Part shown: positions 17,239 to 27,252 of the stretch, one piece after another
Numbering within the stretch: position 1 is the stretch's first letter
Layout: each line of letters begins with the position of its first letter
Assembly: GCA_963704335.1 (NCBI GenBank)
Contig: OY969889.1
Span: 2,914,001 to 2,978,000 of the forward strand
DNA length: 64,000 bases
Source of the DNA: PALSA-612 sp963704335
Lineage (GTDB): Bacteria > Actinomycetota > Thermoleophilia > Gaiellales > Gaiellaceae
Direction of reading: 5' to 3'
Program-made: the position numbers and the translations under genes
The notes under the pieces: generated by a model
What the model was told of the DNA's origin: nothing
The model's input: the letters and a program-made list of their open reading frames with translations, nothing else
Databases searched by the model: none

Positions 17239-17526
17239 ATGGAGTGGGTCGCCCTGTTCATCGTCGCCGTGGTCGTCGGTGGCCTCGTCGTCGGCATCAT
17301 CGGCCTCGTGTCCGGGCGCGAGGACTGGAAGGCAGCGGTTCGCTTCACTGCCATCATCGGTGCGCTCTTCGTCGGCGCAATGATTCTCGTCTTCATCTTC
17401 GACGCCGTGTGGGCGGAGGCGGGGTTCCTCGTGGCGGCCGGACTGCTCGCGATCGCGCTCTTCTTCGTGAAGAAGTGGGACGACCGTCGCGCCGCGCAAG
17501 AACGAGAGCGCTTCGAACGCAGCTGA
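17239..17526 (+). CDS. Small three-helix membrane protein of unknown function
   Basis: The 95-residue product starts at ATG 17239 (MEWVALFIVAVVVGG). Three hydrophobic stretches (about residues 2-24, 36-58, 62-80) are separated by short charged loops, and a charged tail WDDRRAAQERERFERS follows. No family is recognised. The longer frame from 17059 runs through the palindromic element and is not credible. The GC-3 pattern and the membrane topology support a real gene. Confidence 0.6.
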   Translation: MEWVALFIVAVVVGGLVVGIIGLVSGREDWKAAVRFTAIIGALFVGAMILVFIFDAVWAEAGFLVAAGLLAIALFFVKKWDDRRAAQERERFERS

Positions 17527-17556
17527 AGTGCGGCTGACGCAGCCGTGACGGCTGTT

Positions 17557-17574
17557 CTGTCACGCACGTGACAG
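17557..17574. promoter_or_regulatory. Perfect inverted repeat CTGTCAC-GCAC-GTGACAG, candidate operator
   Basis: Seven-base arms are separated by four bases, lying 38 bp upstream of the ATG of the secreted-protein gene at 17613. Position and TGTCAC/GTGACA symmetry are typical of a dimeric repressor or activator site. No regulator gene for it is seen nearby, and the short arms could also arise by chance in GC-rich DNA. Confidence 0.4.
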
Positions 17575-17612
17575 ACGCCGCTGGGGGCCGTGCCCTATGC
17601 TGCCGCCCACAC

Positions 17613-18166
17613 ATGAGGCGTACAGCACTTCTCATTCTCCTCTTGGCCGGCGCGCTCGGCGCGTCGGCCGCAGTAGCGATCGCCCACAGCACGCCGTTCG
17701 CCTGGACGGCGTCCAAGGCGCGCGTGGTGCTGCAGGAAGAGGTGGCGATCGTTCTTCCCAGCGCGGAGAAAGAGGCACTCGACGCGGAGCTCGAGGCGAC
17801 GCTCGACAAGTTCCGGCTGCTCCTGCTCACGGCGCAGTCGGACCCCGACGATTGGCAGATCGCCGGGACGTACGACAACTACGTCAAGAGGTTCAAGAAG
17901 GCCCAGGACACGGTGAACGAAGGGCTGTCGATCGACACCGTGAAGTGCGCCGGTCAGGGCAAGGCGCTGAAGGGCAAGCGGTACAAGCACTTCCGCTGCG
18001 ACACGACGTCATACGTCCTGGAGATCCCCAGCATCGAGTTCAAGCCGGGTGCGGATCCCTTCCTGCCCGAAGTAGTCGAAGGCGAGGCGAGGCGCATCGG
18101 CCCGCTCGCCGCCGTCTTCAGCGTCCACGTGATGGGGAAGTCGCGGATGCTCTCGCAGCGCGCGAG

Positions 18167-18170
<4 letters not shown>
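17613..18170 (+). CDS. Secreted protein of unknown function
   Basis: The 185-residue product starts at ATG 17613. Residues 1-25 (MRRTALLILLLAGALGASAA region) form a signal peptide. The mature part is hydrophilic, with a helical stretch near residues 50-110 and two cysteines (in VKCAGQGKAL and FRCDTT), which could form one disulfide outside the cell. It is similar in style to the small secreted proteins near 29-33 kb but does not share their C-terminal PC motif. Its 3' end overlaps the converging mutase gene by 4 bp. Confidence 0.65.
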
Positions 18171-19770
<1,600 letters not shown>

Positions 19771-19771
<1 letters not shown>

Positions 19772-20979
19772 CAGGATCGCCGTAGGTGATACCACGTCTC
19801 GCAGGCGATCACAGCGAGAACGCCGAACGCGATCTGCACGCCGATCAGCTGCGAAGGCTCGTCATGGAACAGCGCGTAGGCGACCGTCTGGGCCGCCAGC
19901 AACACGACAAGAACGACGGCGACGCGCTCCCGCCCCAGGGCGAGGAAGTGGTAGAGGTAGACGATGGCGAGCCCGTAGAGCGCCATCGCCAGGCAGAGAG
20001 GGCCGAGCCAGGCGTCCGCCGCCTCGTACTCGGAGCCGAACAGCAGGTCGATCAGCGGCTCCGCGAAGGCCCACGCGATGGCGGTGAGGAGGGCCGAGGC
20101 GGCAGCCACGACGCCGAGTCCCGCCAGGAGGTGTCGCCGCTCCCGGGTGCGGTCGTGGAGGACCGCAACGAGGGGGAAGAGGACGGTCGTCGCCGCGATG
20201 GGCACGAGCAAGAGCACCTTCGACGCGACGGCGGCAGCGGCATAGGCGCCCGCCTCGTCACCCGAGAACGCGAGCCGTGCGACGAGCACGTCGCCGTAGG
20301 CGAGCGCCCAGAGCGCCGTCAGGCCGAGCGCGGCGCCGGCGTTCGCGCGCGTGGCGAGCGGCAGCCTGGCCGCGCCGCGACCGGCCAGGAAGAGCCAGCG
20401 GATCGGTAGGGCCGAGATGAGCAGCGTGACCATCGTGGCGCAGGCGACGCCGATCATCACGGCGCCGACGCTCCCGCCGGCCAGCGCAATCGCAAGCCCT
20501 GCGGCGAGGCGAGTCCCGGCGAACAGCACGTGGGCACCGGAGAGCTCCGCGAACCGCCCCGCGCCCTGCAGCCCTCCCCACACGACGGGAATCGCCAGGG
20601 CGACGGCGACCGTGAGGACCGTCGCTCCCACCGAGAGCGGATCGTCCATGTCGGCCAGCGCCGCGATGGCGGCCGCTGCGATGGCGGCAACGCCGAGCAC
20701 GCCCCCCCAGACGTTGACGGAGCGTCCCATGCCGTGCAGGAAGACCCCGGCACCCTGTTCGTCGCCCCGGGACAGCCGGGCGGACACCTCGCGCGCGGCA
20801 GTGGCCTGGAAGGCAAGCGGCGGGATCGCGCCGACAATTACCACGGCGAACAGCGCGGCCACGAGCGCGTATTCGTCGGGGTCGAGAATGCGCGCCAGCG
20901 AGAACTGGAATACGGCGTTGAGCACGTTCGCGAGCCCCACGGCGACCGTGAGCAGCACGCCCGAGCGCACGATCGTCAT
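19771..20979 (-). CDS. Polysaccharide flippase-like membrane protein (MOP/MATE superfamily)
   Basis: The 402-residue product has roughly ten to twelve hydrophobic helices. It starts MTIVRSGVLLTVAVGLANVL; the pattern LARILDPDEYALVAALFAVV is the typical first two helices of Wzx/RfbX-like flippases. These proteins carry lipid-linked glycans across the inner membrane. No glycosyltransferases are adjacent, so the substrate is open. Start ATG 20979 overlaps the stop of a short upstream frame; stop overlaps the mutase start (ATGA). The frame is open further upstream to 21150, but that part has no membrane character. Confidence 0.8.
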
Positions 20980-21113
20980 CGCACGATGGCCTCGACCACG
21001 AAGGCGGCTCCCACGACTACAAGCGTGACACCGAGCGTACGGCGGAGCGAAAGCTCGGAGAAGCGGCCGGTCATCTGGGCGCCGAGCCAGCCGGCTGCCT
21101 GCCAGCCGTTCAC
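20976..21113 (-). pseudogene. Short C-terminal remnant resembling a TauE/SafE-type permease
   Basis: A 45-codon frame starts with a possible GTG at 21113 (VNGWQAAGWLGAQMTGRFSE) and ends in one hydrophobic helix, LRRTLGVTLVVVGAAFVVEA. The G-x-LGA-x-x-x-x-RxS..LRR..G pattern is that of the last helix of TauE/SafE sulfite-exporter-like permeases. The rest of such a gene is absent: upstream there is only GC-rich hairpin DNA. Its stop overlaps the flippase ATG (ATGA), suggesting that it once preceded the flippase in an operon. It could instead be a genuine one-helix peptide. Confidence 0.35.
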
Positions 21114-21151
21114 GCCGGGAAAGACCTCCCGGTTTCCCCCGAACCCCCATC

Positions 21152-21175
21152 CCCCGGTCCGCTTCGCGGACGGGG
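21152..21175 (-). terminator. GC-rich hairpin after the PduO gene
   Basis: GTCCGC-TTC-GCGGAC, extended by CCCC/GGGG across one bulged base, lies directly after the TAG of the adenosyltransferase gene (minus strand). There is no U-run, so it is either a weak intrinsic terminator or a 3' stabilising hairpin. Confidence 0.35.
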
Positions 21176-21177
21176 CG

Positions 21178-21735
21178 CTACGCGCCCGGTTTCCAGAGCG
21201 TTTCCGCGTGACCGGCGGCGGCGTTGGCCGCCCGCGCGAGGATGAAAAGCAGGTCGGAGAGCCGGTTGAGATACACGCAGACCAGCGGGCTGGCCTCGGC
21301 AGCGAGGACGGCGCGCTCGGCCCGGCGGCAGACCGCCCTCGTAACGAACAGCCTGGCCGCCAGCTCGGTGCCGCCGGGCAGCACGAAGCTCTTCAGCTCG
21401 GGGAGGGCCTCGTTGAATCGGTCGCAGTCGGCCTCGAGCCGGTCGATCTGCTGCTGCGTCACGCGGAGCCCCGCCTCGCCCTGCGGGACGGTGATATCGG
21501 CTCCGAGATCGAAGAGCTCGTTCTCGACGCGCGTCAACACCTCGCCGATCTCGCCCTCAGCCGCCACGCGCGCCCAGCCGACGAGCGAGTTGAGCTCGTC
21601 CACCTCGCCGCCGGCAACCACCCGCGGGTCGAGCTTCGATACGCGCGTCCCGTCGCCAAGGCTTGTCTGCCCGGCGTCGCCGCCGCGCGTATAGATCTTC
21701 GTGAGGCGTACGGGCTCGTCCGGCTTGCGCGGCAT
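21178..21735 (-). CDS. Cob(I)alamin adenosyltransferase, PduO type
   Basis: The 185-residue product makes adenosylcobalamin from cob(I)alamin and ATP. PduO motifs are present: KIYTRGGDAGQTSLGDGTRVSK at the N-terminus (ATP-binding), GGEVDELNSLVGWA, and the C-terminal RRAERAVLA and VYLNRLSDLLFILAR. It would supply cofactor for the split acyl-CoA mutase encoded on either side. It lies 9 bp after the acyl-CoA dehydrogenase gene and is probably in the same transcript. Confidence 0.94.
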   Translation of the reverse strand: MPRKPDEPVRLTKIYTRGGDAGQTSLGDGTRVSKLDPRVVAGGEVDELNSLVGWARVAAEGEIGEVLTRVENELFDLGADITVPQGEAGLRVTQQQIDRLEADCDRFNEALPELKSFVLPGGTELAARLFVTRAVCRRAERAVLAAEASPLVCVYLNRLSDLLFILARAANAAAGHAETLWKPGA

Positions 21736-21744
21736 CGAGCCAGC

Positions 21745-22887
21745 CTAGGTGCGACCGAGGATGGAACGAGCGATGACGAGACGCTGGATCTCGCTCGTGC
21801 CCTCGTAGATCTCTGTCACCTTCGCATCGCGGTAGTAGCGCTCGACGGGGAACTCCTTCGTGTAGCCGTAGCCGCCGAGCACCTGGATGGCCTCCGCCGT
21901 CTGGCGCCTCGCAGTCTCGGACGCGGCGAGCTTCGCCTTCGCCCCCGCCGCGGCGTGCGGCAGACCTTGCTCCTTCCGCCACGCGGCTTCGTACGTGAGC
22001 AGGCGCGCAGCCTCGATCTCCACGGCCATGTCCACGAGCTTCCACTGGACTGCCTGATGGCGCGTGATCGGTTGCCCGAACGTGTGGCGTTGCAGGGCGT
22101 ACTCGCGGGCTACGTCGTACGCCGCCTGCGCGATGCCCAGCGCCTGCGCGGCGATGCCGATCCGACCTCCGTCGAGCGTCGACATCGCAACCGCGAAGCC
22201 CTCGCCCTCTGCTCCCAGCATGCGGTCGGCGCTGACACGCGCCTGGTCGAGGACGAGGTCGCCTGTGGACGAGGAGTTGAGCCCCAGCTTCTCCTCCTCG
22301 CGTGTCACCTGGACATGCTCCGCGCCGAGCACGAATGCGGAGATCCCGCGCGCGCCCGGTGTCTCGGGATCCGTACGGGCGAAGAGCAGCACGGTGTCGG
22401 AGTACTTCGCATTCGTGATCCACTGCTTCTGGCCGGAGATCACCCAGTCGTCACCGTCACGCGTCGCGGCACAGCGCAGGTTCGACGCGTCGGAGCCCAC
22501 GTCCGGCTCCGAGAGAGCGAAGGCACCGATCGTCTCGCCACTGGCGAGCCGGGGAACGAACCGGGACCGCTGCTCGTCCGTGCCCCAGGCGAGGATCGGG
22601 AGCGTCGTCGCGCTCGTGTGCACGGCGACCGTCACGCCCACGCCGGCATCCGCGCGCGACAGCTGCTCGAGCACGAGGATGTACGAGAGGAAGTCCGCCC
22701 CGGCGCCACCGTATTCCTCCGGCACGCAGACGCCCATCAACCCGACCTCCGCCAGCCTCGCAAAGACCTCCTGCGGGAAGCGGTGCTCGCGGTCCCAGTC
22801 CGCGGCATGTGGCGCGATCTCGGCGTCGGCCACCTCGCGCGCCAGCGCCTGGATCTCCTGCTGCTCGGCGGTCAGGTCGAAGTTCAT
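21745..22887 (-). CDS. Acyl-CoA dehydrogenase (short/medium-chain type)
   Basis: The 380-residue FAD enzyme introduces the alpha-beta double bond in acyl-CoA and passes electrons to ETF. It starts MNFDLTAEQQEIQALAREVA at ATG 22887, which overlaps the stop of the upstream dehydrogenase (ATGA). FAD/substrate segments: AFALSEPDVGSDASN, WITNAKYSD, RHTFGQPI, QVLGGYGYTKEFPVER. The catalytic base is E362 in IYEGTSEIQRL, at the butyryl/medium-chain position. A C4 substrate would fit the neighbouring mutase, hydratase and thiolase, but this is inferred from context only. Confidence 0.94.
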   Translation of the reverse strand: MNFDLTAEQQEIQALAREVADAEIAPHAADWDREHRFPQEVFARLAEVGLMGVCVPEEYGGAGADFLSYILVLEQLSRADAGVGVTVAVHTSATTLPILAWGTDEQRSRFVPRLASGETIGAFALSEPDVGSDASNLRCAATRDGDDWVISGQKQWITNAKYSDTVLLFARTDPETPGARGISAFVLGAEHVQVTREEEKLGLNSSSTGDLVLDQARVSADRMLGAEGEGFAVAMSTLDGGRIGIAAQALGIAQAAYDVAREYALQRHTFGQPITRHQAVQWKLVDMAVEIEAARLLTYEAAWRKEQGLPHAAAGAKAKLAASETARRQTAEAIQVLGGYGYTKEFPVERYYRDAKVTEIYEGTSEIQRLVIARSILGRT

Positions 22888-23720
22888 CGCGCGTAGTCGT
22901 AGAAGCCCTGGCCGCTCTTGCGGCCGAGGCGGCCGGCGGCGACGTGCTCGCGCAGCAGCGGGCACGGCGCGTACTTGTCGTCGCGTAGCCCCTCGTGCAG
23001 CACCTCCATGATCGAGACGCATGTGTCGAGCCCGATCAGGTCAGCGAGCGCCAGCGGTCCGATGGGATGGTTGAAGCCGAGCTTCGCGATGGTGTCGATC
23101 GCCTCGGCCTCGGCGACGCCGTCCTGCAACGCGTACGCGGCCTCGTTGATGTACGGCATGAGAATGCGGTTGGAGACGAAGCCCGGGAAGTCGTTCGCCT
23201 CGGCGGGCGTCTTTCCCAACTCGCGTGCAAGCTCCACGATGGCCGCGGCCGTCTCGTCCGAGGTCTGCGGCGCACGGATCACCTCGACCAGTGACATCAG
23301 CGGCACCGGGTTGAAGAAGTGCATCCCGATTACTTGTGTCGGCCGTGCGGTTGCGGCCGACAGGGTGGTGATCGGGATGGACGAGGTGTTCGAGGCCAGG
23401 ATGGCGCTGGGCGGCAGCGTCGCGTCGGCCTCGCGGAAGATCGCCTCCTTGACGCCGGCGTCCTCGACAACCGCCTCGATCATCAGCTCGGCCTCGACGA
23501 TCCCCTCGACGGGCTCCACACGGGCGAGCACCTCGTCCGGATCGGACCCGCCCTTCTCGGCGAGCTTCTCCAGGCTGCGCCGCATCGTCTCCAGGCCGCG
23601 CTCGACCGCGCCCGGGGCAGCGTCATGGAGCGACACGCGGCGGCCGGACGCTGCGAGCACCTGCGCGATGCCGCCGCCCATCTGCCCCGCCCCAACGACG
23701 AGCACGTGCTCGAATCTCAC
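22884..23720 (-). CDS. 3-hydroxybutyryl-CoA / 3-hydroxyacyl-CoA dehydrogenase
   Basis: The 278-residue product, from GTG 23720, oxidises 3-hydroxyacyl-CoA with NAD(P). The Rossmann motif VVGAGQMGGGIAQVLAASG is at the N-terminus. The catalytic region ASNTSSIPIT and GMHFFNPVPLMSLVEVI contains the catalytic His. The C-terminal domain shows ANDFPGFVSNRILMPYINEA and KSGQGFYDY. Length equals the one-domain Hbd family. It is coupled to the acyl-CoA dehydrogenase by a 4-bp overlap. Confidence 0.94.
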   Translation of the reverse strand: MRFEHVLVVGAGQMGGGIAQVLAASGRRVSLHDAAPGAVERGLETMRRSLEKLAEKGGSDPDEVLARVEPVEGIVEAELMIEAVVEDAGVKEAIFREADATLPPSAILASNTSSIPITTLSAATARPTQVIGMHFFNPVPLMSLVEVIRAPQTSDETAAAIVELARELGKTPAEANDFPGFVSNRILMPYINEAAYALQDGVAEAEAIDTIAKLGFNHPIGPLALADLIGLDTCVSIMEVLHEGLRDDKYAPCPLLREHVAAGRLGRKSGQGFYDYAR

Positions 23721-23743
23721 AGCGGCAGGCTATCGCGCGGATT

Positions 23744-23909
23744 CTGATCGTTCCTGGGGCGTCGCTGGCCAAGGAGACAAGCGAGCGGCGCGCAGGGCGT
23801 ATCGGACATACGTTCAAGCGCCGCGAGCGCAGGATCCTGCCGCCAGCGACGTCAGGCTCGGCGAAGCCGGGCTAGCCCGGCGGTAGCCGAGCCGGCCAGG
23901 GGCGATCAG
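23744..23909. repeat. Palindromic intergenic element B (about 165 bp, nested inverted repeats)
   Basis: Outer arms: CTGATCGTTCCTGG (23744-23757) and CCAGGGGCGATCAG (23896-23909). Next arms: CGTCGCTGGC (23760-23769) and GCCAGCGACG (23842-23851), a perfect 10-bp pair. Centre hairpin: CGTAT-CGGAC-ATACG. A perfect 16-bp palindrome, GCCGGGCTAGCCCGGC, lies at 23866-23881 between flanking GGCTCGGC/GCCGAGCC arms. The right end covers the stop codon of the thiolase gene, as element A covers the stop of its neighbour. No coding content is credible. Possible roles: mobile hairpin element, transcription terminator or structured RNA. Confidence 0.65.
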
Positions 23910-25057
23910 ACCTCGATCAATAGGGCGTCGCCTTGCCCGCCGCCCGAGCAGATCGCCGCAAGCCCGAGACCGCCGCCGTTTCGGCGCAGCTCATAGATGA
24001 GCGTTGAGACGATGCGTGCGCCCGAGGCGCCGATCGGATGACCGAGGGCAACAGCGCCGCCGTTGACGTTGACGGTCTCGGGATCGGCATCGAGCATCCG
24101 CAGCGAGTTGACGGCGACGGACGCGAAGGCCTCGTTCACCTCGACCCGCTTCACGTCGTCGATCGCCTTGCCGGCCTCCTGAAGCACCTTGTTGCCCGCG
24201 CCGGCCGGCGTCCGGGCGAGGTAGGCGAACTCATCGGCGACGTACGCCTTGCCGACGATCGTCGCCAGCACGTCCAGGCCGCGCTCCCGCGCGAACTCCT
24301 CGCTCGCGACGACGAGAGCTCCGGCGCCGTCGTTCACGCCGGGCGCGTTGCCGGCAGTCGTCGTGCCGTCCTCGTCGAAGACGGGCCTCAGCGCGGCGAG
24401 CCGCTCGAGCGACGTGTCTCGTCGCGGCGCCTCATCGGTGTCCACATCGCCGACCGGCACGATCTCCTCGCGGAAGCGCCCCTCGTCGATCGCCGCCGCC
24501 GCCCGCTGTTGTGAGCGCAGCGCCCAGGCGTCCTGGTCCTGGCGAGAGATGCCGAGCTCACGCGACACGAGCGATGCCTGCTCCACCATGTGCCGCCCGT
24601 CGAAGCTCGAGACCAGGCCGTCGTGCACCATCAGGTCGACGAGCTTGCCGTCGCCGAGCTTGTACCCGAAGCGTGCCTTCGACGCCGCGTACGGAGTGTT
24701 CGACATCGATTCCATGCCCCCGGCCACGATCACGTCGTGGTCGCCGGCGCGGATCATGGCGTCCGCGATCTCGACGGCGCGAATGCTCGACGCGCAGACC
24801 TTGTTGATCGTGTCGGCCGGAACCTGAATCGGGAGACCTGCGCCGATGGCGGCCTGGCGCGCCGGCGCCTGCCCCGCGCCCGCCTGCAGCACCTGCCCCA
24901 TGATCACGTACTCGACGTCACCGTCCTCGACGTCCACGCGTTCGAGCGCCGCCCGGATGGCGATCGCGCCCAGCTCGGTGGCCTGCTTCGGAGCGAGCGC
25001 GCCGCCGAGCTTGCCGAACGGCGTGCGAACGGCCGAGACGATGACGGAGCGGGTCAC
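23906..25057 (-). CDS. Acetyl-CoA C-acetyltransferase (thiolase)
   Basis: The 383-residue product, from GTG 25057, catalyses reversible condensation or thiolysis of 3-ketoacyl-CoA. The nucleophilic cysteine is C88 in NKVCASSIRA. H340 lies in GGAVALGHPIGASGAR and the second active cysteine is C370 in AICSGGGQGDALLIEV. NEAFASVAVN is also present. These are the biosynthetic/degradative thiolase hallmarks. Together with the hydratase, hydroxyacyl-CoA dehydrogenase and acyl-CoA dehydrogenase it completes a C4-type beta-oxidation set. It is separated from the dehydrogenase genes by element B. Confidence 0.95.
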   Translation of the reverse strand: MTRSVIVSAVRTPFGKLGGALAPKQATELGAIAIRAALERVDVEDGDVEYVIMGQVLQAGAGQAPARQAAIGAGLPIQVPADTINKVCASSIRAVEIADAMIRAGDHDVIVAGGMESMSNTPYAASKARFGYKLGDGKLVDLMVHDGLVSSFDGRHMVEQASLVSRELGISRQDQDAWALRSQQRAAAAIDEGRFREEIVPVGDVDTDEAPRRDTSLERLAALRPVFDEDGTTTAGNAPGVNDGAGALVVASEEFARERGLDVLATIVGKAYVADEFAYLARTPAGAGNKVLQEAGKAIDDVKRVEVNEAFASVAVNSLRMLDADPETVNVNGGAVALGHPIGASGARIVSTLIYELRRNGGGLGLAAICSGGGQGDALLIEV

Positions 25058-25130
25058 GGGTGGAATCTATCGATCCGCGATTCACCCGATCGGTCTTCAG
25101 GAATGCGAAGTCGGTGCCGATGCGGAGAGC

Positions 25131-25679
25131 GTGAGCAGGCTTCGCCTCGTCCTCGCGGGCGCACTCGGCGCGTTCATCGTCGTCGCTGCTCCTGCGGGCG
25201 CCAAGCTGGCGCCGGGCGGCAACGGCAACGGCGCTCTTGCCGCGGATGCCGCGCTCGAGCGTGGGCTCACCTTCGAGATCAACGCCTTCCGCGCAAGGCG
25301 GGGGCTGCGGCCGCTGGCCGTCAACGTTGCGCTCGATCTGGCCGCCGAGAGCCACTCGCTCGACATGGCCCGCACGGGCCACTTCGCGCACGAGTCGTCG
25401 AACGGGACCGCCTTCACATCCCGTGTGCGCCGCTTCTACAGCACGACCGGCTACCGCACATGGCGTGCCGGTGAGACGCTGCTCTGGGCATCCCCCGACG
25501 TCGACGCCAAGCGGGCCTTGACGATGTGGCTGAACAGTCCTGAGCACAAGCGCGTGCTGCTGACCCCGGCCTGGCGCGAGATCGGCCTGTCGGCCGTGCA
25601 CACGCCCTCCGGGCAACGGCTGTTCGAGAGTCTCGAGGTCACCGTCGTGACCGCGGACTTCGGCGCCCGGTCTAGGTGA
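25131..25679 (+). CDS. Secreted CAP/SCP-domain protein
   Basis: The 182-residue product starts at GTG 25131 with a signal peptide: SRLRLVLAGALGAFIVVAA, ending near APAGA. The CAP (SCP/PR1-like) core shows EINAFRARRGLRPLAVN, LAAESHSLDMARTGHFAHES (the conserved His) and WLNSPEHKRVLLTPAWREIG. CAP-domain proteins are extracellular; bacterial members are mostly unassigned. The open frame extends upstream to 24846 but crosses the thiolase gene, so the signal-peptide start is preferred. Confidence 0.82.
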   Translation: MSRLRLVLAGALGAFIVVAAPAGAKLAPGGNGNGALAADAALERGLTFEINAFRARRGLRPLAVNVALDLAAESHSLDMARTGHFAHESSNGTAFTSRVRRFYSTTGYRTWRAGETLLWASPDVDAKRALTMWLNSPEHKRVLLTPAWREIGLSAVHTPSGQRLFESLEVTVVTADFGARSR

Positions 25680-25742
25680 ACTCCAAGGCAGGCGGGTCGC
25701 CGACGCAGTAGGAACCCGCGCCGGGCTGCAGAACCAGTCTCG

Positions 25743-26666
25743 GTGACGGATCGCCTCGTGCTCGTGGCGCTGGGCGGCAACGCTCTGCTCCGGCGCGGTG
25801 AGCCCATGACGGCCGGCGCCCAGCGCGCGAACGTCCGGGTCGCCGCCGAGGCGCTCGCGCCCGTGGCAGAGCGCCACCGGCTCGTGCTTTCCCACGGCAA
25901 CGGGCCGCAGGTAGGGCTGCTCGCGCTGCAAGGGGCCGCGTACTCGGAGGTCGAGCCGTATCCGCTGGACATCCTCGCCGCCGAGACGGAGGGCATGATC
26001 GGCTACCTCATCGAGCAGGAGCTCGGCAACCTGCTGCCGTTCGAAGTGCCTTTCGCGACGATCCTGACCATGGTCGAGGTCGATCCCGACGACCCCGCGT
26101 TCCACAACCCGACGAAGTTCATCGGCCCCGGCTACGACGAGGCGGATGCGCGCAAGCTCGGGCAGGAGCACGGATGGGAGTTCAAGCCGGACGGTGATCG
26201 CTGGCGCCGCGTCGTCCCCTCCCCCGCGCCGACCCGCATCTTCGAGCACCGGCCGATCAAATGGCTGCTCGAGAAGGGCACGATCGTCATCTGTGCGGGC
26301 GGCGGCGGCATTCCCACGATGTACGAGCAGAACGGCACTCGGACGCTCGTCGGCGCCGAGGTGATCGTCGACAAGGACCGCGCGAGCGCGCTGCTGGCAC
26401 GTGAGATAGAGGCCGACGTGTTCGTCATGGCCACGGACGTGGACGGCGTGTACCTCGATTGGGGTACCCCGGATGCGCGGCGACTCGAGCGGACGACGCC
26501 CACCGAGCTGCGTGCGCTCGACTTCCCCGCCGGCTCGATGGGGCCGAAAGTGGAGGCTGCCTGCGATTTCGTCGAGCGCACGGGCGGCACGGCCGCCATC
26601 GGCGCGCTGGCCGACATCGAGGACATCGTCGAGGGTCGCGCCGGAACGATCGTCCAGCCGGCGTAG
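25743..26666 (+). CDS. arcC: Carbamate kinase
   Basis: The 307-residue product, from GTG 25743, reads VALGGNALLRRGE, LSHGNGPQVGLLALQ, CAGGGGIP, VIVDKDRASALLA and GSMGPKVEAACDFVE, all characteristic of carbamate kinase of the amino-acid kinase superfamily. It makes ATP and carbamate from carbamoyl phosphate in arginine or purine/allantoin breakdown. No arginine deiminase or ornithine carbamoyltransferase is adjacent, so the pathway is not shown here. Confidence 0.93.
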   Translation: MTDRLVLVALGGNALLRRGEPMTAGAQRANVRVAAEALAPVAERHRLVLSHGNGPQVGLLALQGAAYSEVEPYPLDILAAETEGMIGYLIEQELGNLLPFEVPFATILTMVEVDPDDPAFHNPTKFIGPGYDEADARKLGQEHGWEFKPDGDRWRRVVPSPAPTRIFEHRPIKWLLEKGTIVICAGGGGIPTMYEQNGTRTLVGAEVIVDKDRASALLAREIEADVFVMATDVDGVYLDWGTPDARRLERTTPTELRALDFPAGSMGPKVEAACDFVERTGGTAAIGALADIEDIVEGRAGTIVQPA

Positions 26667-26712
26667 TTTCAGAGCCGGGAACTTTCCGGCTTCGTTTCGC
26701 GACTATGTAGTG

Positions 26713-27252
26713 ATGACGAGCCCGCAGCCCGCGTCCGAACGACGCGTCGAGCGAGACCTCGAGATCGACGATGCCGAGCTCGTGCGGCGCGCGCAGCTGG
26801 GCAGCGTGGCGGCGTTCGAGGCGCTGGTCGTGCGGCACGGGCCACGGCTCCACCGCTACCTGAGAGTCGAGTTGCGCCACGAGAGCGACGCACATGACGC
26901 GTTGCAGGAAGCCCTGACGGCCGCCTGGCGAGGTCTCCCCTCCCTCCGCCGCGCCGACCGCTTCTGGCCCTGGCTCGCCGGCATCGCCTCCAACAAGGCC
27001 GCCGACGTCTACCGCCGCCGGACTCGAACAGCCGACGCGGAGAGCGCCGCCGAGACGCAAGACGACGACCTGCTGCTCGAGACGAGGGAGGCGCTCTCCG
27101 CACTCCCGGCGCAGTACCGCGAGGTGCTGCTGCTCCGCTACCTGCTCGGGCTGAGCGAAGAGGAGGCGGCAGCAGCTCTCGGCGTGCGCGTGGGCACGAT
27201 CAAGTCGAGGAGCTCGCGAGCGCGACGCGCCTTGCTGGAGGAGCTGGGATGA
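26713..27252 (+). CDS. ECF-type RNA polymerase sigma factor
   Basis: The 179-residue product starts at ATG 26713. Region 2 is VRRAQLGSVAAFEALVVRHG followed by DALQEALTAAWRGLPSLRR and WPWLAGIASNKAADVYRRR. Region 4 is LPAQYREVLLLRYLLGLSEE followed by AAALGVRVGTIKSRSSRARR. Region 3 is absent, as expected for ECF factors. Its stop overlaps the ATG of the next gene by 4 bp, the usual sigma/anti-sigma arrangement. It probably controls the run of secreted-protein and MoxR/von Willebrand genes downstream, but no matching promoter was identified. Confidence 0.9.
   Translation: MTSPQPASERRVERDLEIDDAELVRRAQLGSVAAFEALVVRHGPRLHRYLRVELRHESDAHDALQEALTAAWRGLPSLRRADRFWPWLAGIASNKAADVYRRRTRTADAESAAETQDDDLLLETREALSALPAQYREVLLLRYLLGLSEEEAAAALGVRVGTIKSRSSRARRALLEELG

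Noticed and set aside
20530..22896. A 788-codon open frame on the plus strand
   Set aside because: It is antisense to the flippase, PduO and acyl-CoA dehydrogenase genes, all of which have strong motifs; the composition is that of a shadow frame.
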